From the IMG/VR virus record IMGVR_UViG_3300028025_001941, positions 1 to 45,547 of that record: a stretch of 45,547 nucleotides of DNA; one strand, written 5' to 3'. This DNA is from a virus. Both the position numbers and the translations under genes were made by a program. Under the pieces are notes generated by a model. The model saw only the letters and a program-made list of their open reading frames with translations. It did not search any database and was not told the origin of the DNA. Numbering within the stretch: the stretch's first letter is position 1; the number at the start of each line of letters is the position of its first letter. Positions 5,947-11,928 of this stretch are shown here, one piece after another.

Positions 5947-6334
5947 ATCTAGTTTTGATTTAGACTTTGGGTACGGGCGTAAAGGTGAGCAACTTGTAGA
6001 TGACTTGCTTACTGGCAACCTTACCGTTGAAGTCAAGCGTGACCGCAAATGGTTTAAGACCAATAACCTTTATATAGAGACTGAGTGCTTCTTCCAAAAG
6101 GCGGGAGACTGGGCACCCTCTGGGCTAGGTGTAACTGAGGCTGGATACTGGGCGTTTGTGTTGCAAGACTCAACGTTGATAGTGCCAACCGATGTTCTGC
6201 GCTATGCGGTAAAAGAATTTGGCAGAGAGATTAGTTGTTTCATTCCCCCTAATCAAAGCAAAGGCTTCCTCATTACTGTAGATGACTTGATGACTGCGAC
6301 TAGGAAATATAAAGATGATGCTGGAGTGGAATAG
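5936..6334 (+). CDS. PD-(D/E)XK nuclease-like protein, unknown role
   Basis: 132 residues, GTG start overlapping the previous gene; the second version uses ATG at 45140. GRKGEQLVDDLL and LTVEVKRDRKW give a Glu18 ... Glu32-x-Lys34 pattern typical of PD-(D/E)XK enzymes, followed by an aromatic-rich NNLYIETECFF strand. The C-terminal half is very conserved between versions (TEAGYWAFVLQ, FIPPNQSKGFLITVDDLMTA). It could be a small endonuclease or a nuclease-fold structural protein. Confidence 0.6.
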   Translation: MANKSSFDLDFGYGRKGEQLVDDLLTGNLTVEVKRDRKWFKTNNLYIETECFFQKAGDWAPSGLGVTEAGYWAFVLQDSTLIVPTDVLRYAVKEFGREISCFIPPNQSKGFLITVDDLMTATRKYKDDAGVE

Positions 6335-6974
6335 AATAGAGCCTTGGCAATACGTAGTTGATACTGTCGCCAAAGAATATAAAAAGCGTTTTCATATGGT
6401 GGACATTGAAGACATCCGCCAGACTTTGTATCAGTGGTTTGTTGAGCACCCTAATAAACTTACGGCTTGGGAAGAGATGGGTACTCGTAGTGCGAAGAAC
6501 CTTATCTATCGCAGTCTGCGTAACCAAGCCCTCGACTATTGCCAAGAGTGGAAGGCTAACTCGTCAGGGTATGAGTCAAGCGATTTGTTTTATTATGAAT
6601 CAGACTTGGTTGAAGCGTTGCTTCCTTCTGTCTTAAGAGGTGAAAAGAATATTACTCATAAGTTAGACCTTGGCAGAATTAGTGGTGGCTCTGCGCCCTC
6701 TGAAGGTGGCAACCTGCAAGCAATGATGATTGAAGTTGAGGCTGGTTACAACAAGTTGGCTAAAGAAGATAAGCAAGTCTTGTTTCTTCGATACGCTGAA
6801 TCAATGGATTATGAAGCAATCGGTAAAGAGTTAGACCTTGGTAGTGAAGACGCTGTTCGTATGCGTAACAATAGAATTGTACGCCGATTGATTCAAAAGA
6901 TTGGTGGCTTTAAACCATTCTATGATAGAGATGATGTGCCAGTTGCTTCTGAAGAATCTTCTCTAGAGTCATAG
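6315..6974 (+). CDS. Sigma-70-like (ECF-type) RNA polymerase sigma factor
   Basis: 219 residues. A region-2-like segment (about 29-80) includes DIRQTLYQWF and AKNLIYRSLRNQALDYCQEWK. A region-4-like helix-turn-helix follows (about 143-197), with YNKLAKEDKQVLFLRYAESMDYEAIG, then an ELDLG turn and a basic recognition helix with VRMRNNRIVRRL. It ends the replication operon, overlapping the nuclease-like gene by 20 bases. Its position next to the SAS-bearing array and the late genes suggests that it, perhaps with the WhiB protein, switches transcription. The 3' end overlaps the convergent 6920-7075 gene by 55 bases. Confidence 0.7.
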   Translation: MMLEWNRIEPWQYVVDTVAKEYKKRFHMVDIEDIRQTLYQWFVEHPNKLTAWEEMGTRSAKNLIYRSLRNQALDYCQEWKANSSGYESSDLFYYESDLVEALLPSVLRGEKNITHKLDLGRISGGSAPSEGGNLQAMMIEVEAGYNKLAKEDKQVLFLRYAESMDYEAIGKELDLGSEDAVRMRNNRIVRRLIQKIGGFKPFYDRDDVPVASEESSLES

Positions 6975-7075
6975 TTAATCTCCGCTGGGTCTACCCATAA
7001 ATCTTCTGGGTAATCCTTGTCTAATTCTGCGTGATGTAACTCGATAACTTCTTTCCAACTTTGTATTGTATTCAT
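6920..7075 (-). CDS. Small acidic protein, unknown
   Basis: 51 residues starting MNTIQSWKEVIELHHAELDK, with the strong site AGGAGGATAGA before the ATG, which decides this start over upstream codons. It is acidic (DYPEDLWVDPAEINYDSREDS). Its last 18 codons overlap the end of the sigma-like gene on the other strand. It is the last gene of the minus-strand array. Confidence 0.55.
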   Translation of the reverse strand: MNTIQSWKEVIELHHAELDKDYPEDLWVDPAEINYDSREDSSEATGTSSLS

Positions 7076-7076
7076 T

Positions 7077-7244
7077 CTATCCTCCTGTTGAGTAGAAACC
7101 CGTACCATTAAATTTAACTGCTGGTGCTGACCATACACGACTCATTGTGCTTTGGCAACAGATAGGTTCGGTGCTGTCACCGTAGGCCCTCTGTATTTCC
7201 TGAGTCCCGCCACATTGGTTGCATTTGTATTCATATGTTGGCAT
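7077..7244 (-). CDS. FmdB-type zinc ribbon protein
   Basis: 55 residues from MPTYEYKCNQCGG. The opening MPTYEYKC is diagnostic of the FmdB/CxxC putative regulatory family. The zinc site is formed by CNQC and a second pair in PICC, followed by SRVWSAPAVKFNGTGFYSTG, as in family members. The start is internal to a longer open frame; it is chosen because the family begins here and it follows GGAGAGA. Its ATG overlaps the stop of the preceding gene (ATGTAATG), giving translational coupling. Confidence 0.8.
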   Translation of the reverse strand: MPTYEYKCNQCGGTQEIQRAYGDSTEPICCQSTMSRVWSAPAVKFNGTGFYSTGG

Positions 7245-7420
7245 TACATCTCTCCGTCTATCGGTGTTGGTGCTGTACTGATTGACCCACAATCTTTGCA
7301 CTTCTGTCTTAAGTCATACCAACCAATTGTTCTATCATCTTGGTCCCACATCACAGTAACTTCAAACATCAAGCACCCGCAGATACAGGCTGTCGTTGGT
7401 TCTCCAGTTAAGTCAAACAT
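7244..7420 (-). CDS. Small zinc-ribbon-like protein
   Basis: 58 residues, MFDLTGEPTTACICGCLMFE at the start and CKDCGSISTAP near the end: two cysteine groups (CICGC and CKDCG) for one zinc. The stop TAA shares bases with the FmdB start, and its ATG directly follows the transglycosylase stop (TAAATG), with AGGAA upstream. It therefore sits in a chain of coupled genes. Function unknown; nucleic-acid or protein binding is likely. Confidence 0.65.
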   Translation of the reverse strand: MFDLTGEPTTACICGCLMFEVTVMWDQDDRTIGWYDLRQKCKDCGSISTAPTPIDGEM

Positions 7421-7828
7421 TTAATACCAATTCCTACGTTGATGGTGTTTCCAAGCCTTGCAAGGTGTGCCATACCTATGCTCAATGTACTTGTACGCCT
7501 TGAGTATCTGTATTGCTGGGTCCTTGCTTTTTTCTTTAAGCATTTGTGCTATGCCGTAAGCACTACTTCCTTGCTGGTTCTTGGCTAGATGGTCGAACCT
7601 ACTCTCTTTAGTGAAGATGTAGACAATACAGGCCCGCTGAGTTTTATCCCAGCCCCATCCAGCCTTTGCAAAACTTATAGCCATAGCCTTGTTCCGTTGC
7701 TTATCTTCCCACGTGGCTTTCGTCTTAATACGTGGTTTTATCACTACATCTACCGTAACTGTGTGAGTTATCGGGGCAAGTGAGGCAAGTAGAACAAGTG
7801 CTGTGACTATAATCGCTCGCTTTTTCAT
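7421..7828 (-). CDS. Secreted lytic transglycosylase (SLT-like)
   Basis: 135 residues. An N-terminal signal or anchor (MKKRAIIVTALVLLASLAP) is followed by a compact lysozyme-fold domain. IFTKESRFDHLAKNQQGSSAYGIAQM carries the catalytic Glu (residue 75) in the ESRFD context and the GSSAYGIAQ motif of soluble lytic transglycosylases. The C-terminus is short and basic. It is unusual here, away from the main lysis cassette and inside the early-type regulatory array. It may remodel the wall early, add to lysis, or be carried in the virion. It overlaps the WhiB gene by ATGA. Confidence 0.8.
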   Translation of the reverse strand: MKKRAIIVTALVLLASLAPITHTVTVDVVIKPRIKTKATWEDKQRNKAMAISFAKAGWGWDKTQRACIVYIFTKESRFDHLAKNQQGSSAYGIAQMLKEKSKDPAIQILKAYKYIEHRYGTPCKAWKHHQRRNWY

Positions 7829-8169
7829 ACACTAATTCTACCAATTATCTTTCTAACATCACGTCTGTGTCGCTGCTCGTGTCGCACAGAATTATGTGTG
7901 TGTTTAAGGCCAGCCAATAACGCCCGTTCACCAGTCAATAACCCGCCCCAAATTGAGCCTACTCCACCCACGCTTAGAATGTTTTCCTGTTCTAATCCTT
8001 GCTTCAAACATTGGACTTTAACTGGGCAGTCGTGGCAGATTTCAATTGCTTCTACACTTCTTAAGACGTGAAGTCTTTGCTCGTCTACCAGCGTTGAGTT
8101 TTCGTAGTGCCATAAGTCTGGGTCTGGGTGCCCATTACAGAGCCCCTCTGCGTGCCACGTGCGGTTCAT
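7825..8169 (-). CDS. WhiB-family transcriptional regulator
   Basis: 114 residues. Four cysteines, C11, C45, C48 and C54 (CHDCPVKVQC), form the Wbl iron-sulfur site. They are followed by the family's turn, here GSIWGGLLTGERA, and a basic C-terminal tail (RHEQRHRRDVRKIIG) for DNA contact. WhiB proteins occur only in actinobacteria and their phages and act with the host principal sigma factor. It overlaps its neighbours on both sides by 4 bases (ATGA). It is a likely regulator of phage or host transcription, and the best single host marker here. Confidence 0.92.
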   Translation of the reverse strand: MNRTWHAEGLCNGHPDPDLWHYENSTLVDEQRLHVLRSVEAIEICHDCPVKVQCLKQGLEQENILSVGGVGSIWGGLLTGERALLAGLKHTHNSVRHEQRHRRDVRKIIGRISV

Positions 8170-8387
8170 TTGACCTCGCTTAGGTGTACGACTGGCAGTA
8201 CTGAGACAGCCTTTCCGTAGTCAATGTCTTCGAACTGAATGACCGAATAATTTTGCCGTTCATACAGCCACTCATCTTGCTCTTCTGCCTTAAGACTATC
8301 CCAATTCTTTGGAAGGTCTTGGTCTTCAATGAACACGTTGATTACACGTGTGCCTGAGATTTCATAACTGACTCTAAATTGTTTCAT
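8166..8387 (-). CDS. Unknown small protein
   Basis: 73 residues, MKQFRVSYEISGTRVINVFI then acidic helical and strand segments (EQDEWLYERQNYSVIQFEDIDYG). An alternating beta pattern at both ends suggests a small alpha/beta fold. AAGGGGA precedes the ATG and it is coupled to WhiB by ATGA overlap. No family recognised. Confidence 0.65.
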   Translation of the reverse strand: MKQFRVSYEISGTRVINVFIEDQDLPKNWDSLKAEEQDEWLYERQNYSVIQFEDIDYGKAVSVLPVVHLSEVK

Positions 8388-8397
8388 AATTTTCCCC

Positions 8398-8550
8398 TTA
8401 GTCCCATTTGTAAACTACTTCGTTCCAACACCCACACGTCGTACAAGTAAACCAGTACGTTCCATTGCGGTCTTCCCATTCTTCGTTCTCTGCTTCGCAT
8501 ACTACGTCGCCCTCTGGCATTGCTTCACATAGAACTACATACTTAGCCAT
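8398..8550 (-). CDS. Small Cys-rich protein, zinc-finger-like
   Basis: 50 residues, MAKYVVLCEAMPEGDVVCEA at the start and WFTCTTCGCWNEVVYKWD at the end, with two cysteine groups. A strong AGGAGG site precedes it; an ATG five bases upstream is followed at once by TGA and cannot be used. Its first base is shared with the stop of the previous gene (TGATG). Confidence 0.6.
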   Translation of the reverse strand: MAKYVVLCEAMPEGDVVCEAENEEWEDRNGTYWFTCTTCGCWNEVVYKWD

Positions 8551-8708
8551 CACATTTCCTCCTTTGAATTGTTTGTATAGTCACACTCTGGGCAAGTAAA
8601 CATCTGCCCATTTGCTATCGGTTGTTCCCACCTTGTGCCACAATCGGCACACCCATACTGAAAGGGGTAACAAGACAAGCAAGTATAACTCCCGCATCCG
8701 TAAGTCAT
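8550..8708 (-). CDS. Small zinc-finger-like protein with seven cysteines
   Basis: 52 residues with CGSYTCLSC, CADCGTRW and TCPEC motifs, enough for a double zinc site. The start follows AAAGACGGGAGAA, a start-associated-sequence variant that is also in-frame coding for the end of the preceding gene. The stop overlaps the next start. Function unknown; the pattern fits a rubredoxin-like or zinc-ribbon knuckle. Confidence 0.6.
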   Translation of the reverse strand: MTYGCGSYTCLSCYPFQYGCADCGTRWEQPIANGQMFTCPECDYTNNSKEEM

Positions 8709-8842
8709 TTTTCTCCCGTCTTTGGGCAGTCGTCATAAGGGAAGTACTCTTGTTCCTCGCAAGTGCAGAAATTAAATCTTTCCACCTGTGTAACGTGGGT
8801 TAATTCTGCTAATTCTCCCCAAGATATTGCGTCTTGTTGCAT
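8705..8842 (-). CDS. Small protein with C-terminal KTGEK encoded by a start-associated sequence
   Basis: 45 residues, MQQDAISWGELAELTHVTQV... ending in CPKTGEK. The start is preceded by a perfect SAS (8847-8861). The last codons are formed by AAGACGGGAGAA, the SAS-like site that serves the next gene. Three cysteines (CTC and a later C) suggest weak metal binding. The ATGA overlap couples it to the next gene. Confidence 0.6.
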   Translation of the reverse strand: MQQDAISWGELAELTHVTQVERFNFCTCEEQEYFPYDDCPKTGEK

Positions 8843-8870
8843 TTTATTCTCCTGTCTTAAGTAGTTAGTT

Positions 8871-9197
8871 TTATCCGTAAATTACTTTGCCGAACATTGC
8901 AACTTGCAGCACAGCGTCAGCGCATATCGAATCATACTTATCGAAATTAAATAAGTCCATATACACCTGTTGATTAGCAATCGGTAAAGCCTTGGCTAAA
9001 TCTTCAATGCCAATAATCTTTGTAATCATACTTCCATCTTCGTCTTCGCCTGTGACTTCAATCTGACCGACAGTTTCCCAGTCAGCGTCACCGACATACT
9101 CTGCCTCTGTAAAGTGGTCGCCAAAAGAGAATGGGCTTGACCCAAAAACAGTACTCCATAATTCTTTTTCATCTACTTCGAACTCAATCTTAATCAT
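8871..9197 (-). CDS. Unknown acidic protein
   Basis: 108 residues starting MIKIEFEVDEKELWSTVFGS. Acidic, mixed alpha/beta, with DWETVGQIEVTGEDEDGSMI and a C-terminal hydrophobic helix (ADAVLQVAMFGKVIYG). A perfect SAS (9203-9217) stands just before the ATG. Its start overlaps the stop of the upstream gene (ATGA). No family recognised. Confidence 0.7.
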   Translation of the reverse strand: MIKIEFEVDEKELWSTVFGSSPFSFGDHFTEAEYVGDADWETVGQIEVTGEDEDGSMITKIIGIEDLAKALPIANQQVYMDLFNFDKYDSICADAVLQVAMFGKVIYG

Positions 9198-9364
9198 TTG
9201 TATTCTCCTGTCTTAAGACACTCTGTCATTGTTCCCCAGCAGTAGCCTTCGCCCTGCACGTACCAAATATGGTTGATGAATTGGTACCCTGCCCATAGAA
9301 GTAGCAAGGTAAGTGTGATTAGCGAGAAGAACATAAACGCCTCGCCTCGTGGTGTTAGTTTCAT
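9194..9364 (-). CDS. Small single-pass membrane protein
   Basis: 56 residues. A hydrophobic span (FMFFSLITLTLLLLWAGYQF) follows a short charged N-terminus, and the C-terminus CLKTGEYK is encoded by the SAS of the next gene. There is ATGA overlap on both sides. It may act on the host envelope, for example in superinfection exclusion; this is inference from topology only. Confidence 0.65.
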   Translation of the reverse strand: MKLTPRGEAFMFFSLITLTLLLLWAGYQFINHIWYVQGEGYCWGTMTECLKTGEYK

Positions 9365-9504
9365 AATAAGACTCCCATCATTTTCCCGATTTTAATTGCA
9401 TTGTCTGTGTCACAATCGTCGCATATCAAATTAGTTTTGTCCAGTTTATTCCACCATTGTGGCGACTTTATTTCCCAACCGCATTGGTTACATATGCATT
9501 TCAT
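9361..9504 (-). CDS. Small zinc-ribbon-like protein
   Basis: 47 residues, MKCICNQCGWEIKSP then a CDDC pair: a classic CxxC...CxxC ribbon. The start at 9504 is chosen because the zinc motif begins there and AGAGG lies upstream; the longer open frame upstream overlaps the previous gene and looks non-coding. Stop and next start overlap (ATGA). Confidence 0.65.
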   Translation of the reverse strand: MKCICNQCGWEIKSPQWWNKLDKTNLICDDCDTDNAIKIGKMMGVLL

Positions 9505-9733
9505 TTTTATAAACCTCTTTCTGTGCGGGTAAACACTCGACGCACCAAGCGAAATAGTGCCAGCGAACGTTGCCTTCTTTGTCAGCCCAAACAATATCGT
9601 CTTCCTCGTAATCGGTCAAGCATTTGTAACACGTGTACATTTGTGGCACTTCTTGCCCTGTTGCGAATGAGGCTAGAAAGGTTGCGCTATCTATGAGCGA
9701 AACCCAGTCTACGCTCTCGGAACTATTTTCCAT
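9488..9733 (-). CDS. Zinc-finger-like protein
   Basis: 81 residues. An N-terminal helix (DSATFLASFATG) is followed by YTCYKCLTDYEEDDIVW and FAWCVECLPA, giving two CxxC pairs about 30 residues apart, a treble-clef or ribbon arrangement. A perfect SAS (9739-9753) decides the start at 9733. The C-terminus overlaps the next gene by 17 bases. Confidence 0.7.
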   Translation of the reverse strand: MENSSESVDWVSLIDSATFLASFATGQEVPQMYTCYKCLTDYEEDDIVWADKEGNVRWHYFAWCVECLPAQKEVYKNEMHM

Positions 9734-9748
9734 TTTTATTCTCCTGTC

Positions 9749-9976
9749 TTAAGCCGTAAGTTGATTGTGTAAGTCCAGCATATTTGAAATAGTTTCGGCT
9801 ACTTCTTGCTCGTTGCCTACGTAATTGCCGTCACCTGCATAGCCAAACTCCCACGTTTTTGTGTCTGTGTCATAAATTGTACCGTTTGGAAATGCACTCT
9901 CCTCGCTTTCGTAGTCTAAACTCCAGCGATTTGTCTCTTCATCAAACATAATAACGAACTGATATTGTTTAGCCAT
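9749..9976 (-). CDS. Unknown small acidic protein
   Basis: 75 residues, MAKQYQFVIMFDEETNRWSL, then DTDTKTWEFGYAGDGNYVGN and a C-terminal helix. The pattern suggests a small beta-rich fold. An SAS (9981-9995) precedes it. Its own stop codon TAA lies inside the CTTAAG of the next gene's SAS, so stop and signal share bases. Confidence 0.7.
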   Translation of the reverse strand: MAKQYQFVIMFDEETNRWSLDYESEESAFPNGTIYDTDTKTWEFGYAGDGNYVGNEQEVAETISNMLDLHNQLTA

Positions 9977-10130
9977 TTCTTTCTCCTGTCTTAAGTGGTA
10001 ATTGTGTGCTTACTTTCTCGCCCAGATATACATTGCTTGGGTCCCGCAATAATTCTGCTGTCGTTTCTAAATCGTAAAGCCCTCTGAACTTGCGCCCATA
10101 AGGGTCGGTGCCTTCAACTATGTGCAACAT
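9969..10130 (-). CDS. Small protein ending in SAS-encoded LKTGE
   Basis: 53 residues, MLHIVEGTDPYGRKFRGLYD then a helical segment and the C-terminus PLKTGERNG, whose LKTGE is read from the next gene's SAS. A slightly variant SAS (CTTAAGACAGGAAAG, 10134-10148) precedes its own start. It resembles nothing I can name. Confidence 0.6.
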   Translation of the reverse strand: MLHIVEGTDPYGRKFRGLYDLETTAELLRDPSNVYLGEKVSTQLPLKTGERNG

Positions 10131-10289
10131 TTACTTTCCTGTCTTAAGTCGTAATTTATTTTGGATTACTTTTCTTGCCTTATAAAGAACACCCGCGAGG
10201 GCCATAAGTCCAAGCAATTCCCAATCTATTGACAGGTAAGCCCAATCTATTGAGAACATAAAGCCGTATTTGTCTAGTTCTATTTTCAT
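10131..10289 (-). CDS. Small membrane-associated protein ending in LKTGK
   Basis: 52 residues from MKIELDKYGFMFSIDW. A hydrophobic stretch (WELLGLMALAGVLY) suggests one membrane helix, followed by a basic tail (KARKVIQNKLRLKTGK). The final LKTGK is encoded by the SAS serving 10130. The start at 10289 follows GGAG at normal spacing. Confidence 0.55.
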   Translation of the reverse strand: MKIELDKYGFMFSIDWAYLSIDWELLGLMALAGVLYKARKVIQNKLRLKTGK

Positions 10290-10291
10290 TT

Positions 10292-10417
10292 TTATTTGCT
10301 CCAGCCTGTTAGTAGTTGCTCGGTTATACAATTTGAACACGCCTGAATTACTTGCCCCGCTTTATCAACGGCGAAAGTGTTGCGCTTCTTGTTGCACTCT
10401 GTACATTTTTGCTTCAT
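10292..10417 (-). CDS. Tiny zinc-ribbon protein
   Basis: 41 residues, MKQKCTECNKKRNTF and ACSNC: a minimal CxxC...CxxC ribbon. GACAGGAGG, a shortened SAS, lies seven bases upstream and sets the start. Upstream lies a 130-base gap with structured element D (10462-10509). Confidence 0.65.
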   Translation of the reverse strand: MKQKCTECNKKRNTFAVDKAGQVIQACSNCITEQLLTGWSK

Positions 10418-10461
10418 TTGTTTGCCTCCTGTCGGCGGGCTACCTTGCTCCGCTTCGACGT

Positions 10462-10509
10462 GCCCCGCTAGTGTCTCGCACACTTCGCCCCCTGTCAAGG
10501 GTGCGGGGC
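10462..10509 (-). ncRNA. Structured leader element D (tRNA-minihelix-like three-way junction)
   Basis: On the minus strand, GCCCCGC at the 5' side pairs with GCGGGGC at the 3' side over 7 perfect base pairs. Inside are two hairpins, CCCT-TGAC-AGGG and AGTGT-GCGAG-ACACT; the second can also be read as a 7-base TGCGAGA T-loop-like loop on GTG/CAC. It is followed by A, then about 28 bases (with GCGG/CCGC) to the GACAGGAGG ribosome-binding site. A perfect SAS at 10531-10545 lies upstream, with no start codon directly after it. It is one of four such elements; see A, B and C. Confidence 0.55.
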
Positions 10510-10547
10510 TGCCTAACTTCTAGGCTTTTATTCTCCTGTCTTAAGAC

Positions 10548-10730
10548 TTAACTGCAACTTCCTGCCTTGCATTTATGGTGCGGGTGATTCTCTGGGTGAA
10601 ATTTTGCAACCGACTCGCGGAGGTCTTCCAACTGGTCCCGAATCCATAACTCGTGCGCGGGTCTAAGTGTCATCACTTGCAACATCCACTCGTAATGCGA
10701 AATCTTGCAAAGTGTTTCGTGTCTGGTCAT
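10548..10730 (-). CDS. Small helical protein with Cys/His-rich C-terminus
   Basis: 60 residues, MTRHETLCKISHYEWMLQVM, then a long helix and ENHPHHKCKAGSCS, with His and Cys that could bind metal. It starts directly at the stop of the preceding gene (TAAATG). Unknown function. Confidence 0.6.
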   Translation of the reverse strand: MTRHETLCKISHYEWMLQVMTLRPAHELWIRDQLEDLRESVAKFHPENHPHHKCKAGSCS

Positions 10731-10895
10731 TTACTCGGCCTCCCTTTTGTCGAATAGATACCCGCCCATTGCTGCGCCTAATCCTGTGTGGATAACAATA
10801 TCCCCCGCAGAATCCTCGGTTACTCTTGCTCCTTTTAGATTCTCCTCGACCCACTCTTTCAGGTCTTGAATTGTGTCTATCTCTTGAAGTTGCAT
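10731..10895 (-). CDS. Unknown small acidic protein
   Basis: 54 residues, MQLQEIDTIQDLKEWVEENL, then AGDIVIHTGLGAAMGGYLFD and an acidic end. Tail-to-head junctions TAAATG on both sides and GAGGGGGGC upstream support it as a coupled gene. A longer overlapping frame in the same place has an arginine-rich, low-quality translation and was set aside. Confidence 0.6.
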   Translation of the reverse strand: MQLQEIDTIQDLKEWVEENLKGARVTEDSAGDIVIHTGLGAAMGGYLFDKREAE

Positions 10896-11120
10896 TTACT
10901 TGCCCCCCTCTGTGGTCTCGCCCCATTTTTTAAGGCGTTTGTACTCGCTAGGCTTTACGTGAATGGTCGGGGTCTCGCCGTCATCGTAGCCCTTAATTGC
11001 TGCGCTGCCCTCGTAGCCCTCCTCAATCCAACCCAAGACCTGCCCCGCTGCCGTCACTCTTAGCCAACCCCTGCGAGGGTTGCCGTTTGTATCGTTGATT
11101 GTTGCGATTCTTACTAACAT
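10896..11120 (-). CDS. Unknown small protein
   Basis: 74 residues, MLVRIATINDTNGNPRRGWL, then VTAAGQVLGWIEEGYEGSAA and a basic YKRLKKWG near the end. Beta-rich start. A perfect SAS (11127-11141) immediately precedes the ATG. No family recognised. Confidence 0.7.
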   Translation of the reverse strand: MLVRIATINDTNGNPRRGWLRVTAAGQVLGWIEEGYEGSAAIKGYDDGETPTIHVKPSEYKRLKKWGETTEGGK

Positions 11121-11228
11121 TTATTTTTCTCCTGTCTTAAGTAGTAAATCTCTGGCTGCTGCTACGTCATCGTTCCATTCTAGGGTGAGGCTGTGATTCA
11201 ACCAGCCCACGATTTCATTTATACTCAT
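11121..11228 (-). CDS. Micro-ORF ending in SAS-encoded LLKTGEK
   Basis: 35 residues, MSINEIVGWLNHSLTLEWND then AAARDLLLKTGEK. Its last residues are read through the SAS of the next gene. Its own SAS variant (ATCTCCTGTCTTAAG on the plus strand, 11235-11249) lies before the start. Despite the small size, start signal, coupling and position make it a likely gene. Confidence 0.55.
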   Translation of the reverse strand: MSINEIVGWLNHSLTLEWNDDVAAARDLLLKTGEK

Positions 11229-11274
11229 TGACTTATCTCCTGTCTTAAGGCGGGACGCGGTGCCCCTGCCTCGT

Positions 11275-11319
11275 GCCTTGCTAGGTCTTGAACCTGTGCC
11301 GACTATATCGGGGCAAGGC
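11275..11319 (-). ncRNA. Structured leader element C (tRNA-minihelix-like)
   Basis: GCCTTGC and GCAAGGC form a perfect 7-bp closing stem. Inside are CCGA-TATAG-TCGG and AGG-TTCAAGA-CCT, the latter with a 7-base loop matching the tRNA T-loop pattern TTCRANN. Element B shares 17 identical bases here (CAGGTTCAAGACCTAGC) but has an entirely different, still perfect closing stem, which is compensatory change. A further hairpin (AGGC-GGG/CCC-GCCT) fills the 25 bases to the SAS at 11249. Confidence 0.6.
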
Positions 11320-11327
11320 GGGCCTGT

Positions 11328-11498
11328 CTAGGCCTTGAAGTTGATGTCTACTATCTCAACCTTGGCGACGTGCTCGATGTCCAAGGTCCCTTGAATTACC
11401 GCGTTTATCTTCTCCCAGCCGTAGGCCTCATAAGCGGGGAAAGACTCTCGGCCTTGCTTGTCTGTAACTTTTAGCGCGATTCCTGTAGGTGTTGCCAT
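11328..11498 (-). CDS. Unknown small protein
   Basis: 56 residues, MATPTGIALKVTDKQGRESF, then YEAYGWEKINAVIQG and VAKVEIVDINFKA. The alternating strand-helix-strand pattern suggests a compact alpha/beta domain. A perfect SAS (11506-11520) is 7 bases upstream, and element B lies further up. The stop is followed at once by element C. Confidence 0.65.
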   Translation of the reverse strand: MATPTGIALKVTDKQGRESFPAYEAYGWEKINAVIQGTLDIEHVAKVEIVDINFKA

Positions 11499-11550
11499 TT
11501 CTTTTTTCTCCTGTCTTAAGTCATAAGGTGAGATTGTCCCGCCTTACCGC

Positions 11551-11595
11551 GCCCCCGCTAGGTCTTGAACCTGCGCCCGCTTTAGGTGCGGGGGC
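11551..11595 (-). ncRNA. Structured leader element B (tRNA-minihelix-like)
   Basis: GCCCCCGC and GCGGGGGC form a perfect 8-bp stem around AGG-TTCAAGA-CCT. The 5' strand can instead pair locally (CCCGC with GCGGG), so two mutually exclusive folds exist. Thirty bases with a TAAGG/CCTTA hairpin separate it from the SAS at 11520. It directly follows the stop of 11603-11875 and leads the 11328-11498 gene. Confidence 0.6.
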
Positions 11596-11602
11596 TGTGC
11601 TT

Positions 11603-11875
11603 TTAGCCTTCTAGGCTGAAGCAATTCCTGCAGAGATTGAGCCCGCAATCCTCGCGTATTTCAAGAAAGGCACTCCACTCTTGGCAATCTTCACATTCTG
11701 CGATTTCTCTGCCTTCCCAGATTAGGCGGGCGAATTTGCCCGACTCGGCCTCGAATAGTGCTTCCTCGATTAGGTCGAACACTATCCCGTCGAATTGCTC
11801 AAATGTGCCACCGCGTGACTTAAGGCCCTCTGAGACTCTCGCCATAGTGGCGAAGTTGATTTCTAACATTTCCAT
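11603..11875 (-). CDS. Zinc-ribbon-like protein
   Basis: 90 residues, MEMLEINFATMARVSEGLKS, then a helical acidic middle and CEDCQEWSAFLEIREDCGLN with CRNC, giving two CxxC pairs. Start at 11875 after AGGGGCAAGAA; an in-frame ATG two codons later is possible. The upstream SAS is a variant with a duplicated TAAGACA (CTTAAGACATAAGACAGGGG, 11882-11901). Confidence 0.65.
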   Translation of the reverse strand: MEMLEINFATMARVSEGLKSRGGTFEQFDGIVFDLIEEALFEAESGKFARLIWEGREIAECEDCQEWSAFLEIREDCGLNLCRNCFSLEG

Positions 11876-11928
11876 TTCTTGCCCCTGTCTTATGTCTTAA
11901 GTCGGGAAGACTTTCTCCCCTAACTTGT

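Larger units (their letters stand above)
1..6343. repeat. First version of the terminally repeated lysis/replication module
   Basis: This segment is homologous and collinear with 39272-45547. Both carry endolysin, small membrane protein, minus-strand methyltransferase, AT-rich control region, two-piece nuclease, ATPase, resolvase, two-piece primase and the start of the sigma-like gene. The first 127 bases match 39272-39398 exactly and base 128 differs. Identity is patchy: nearly identical in the endolysin, parts of the nuclease and the 3' end of the ATPase, much lower in the methyltransferase. The only gene-content difference I see is a small Cys-rich ORF at 3903-4082, present here only. The pattern suggests two co-occurring strains joined by assembly around a circular or circularly permuted genome, although a true diverged duplication is not excluded. 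Confidence 0.9.

Noticed and set aside
7305-7314. CTTAAGACAG on the minus strand inside 7244-7420 as another SAS
   Set aside because: It is internal to a coding sequence, lacks the GGAG part and is not followed by a start codon at the right distance; CTTAAG alone also occurs within other genes.
10663-10926. 87-codon minus-strand frame rich in Arg/Ser
   Set aside because: It overlaps two better genes (10548-10730 and 10731-10895) that join by TAAATG and have protein-like composition.
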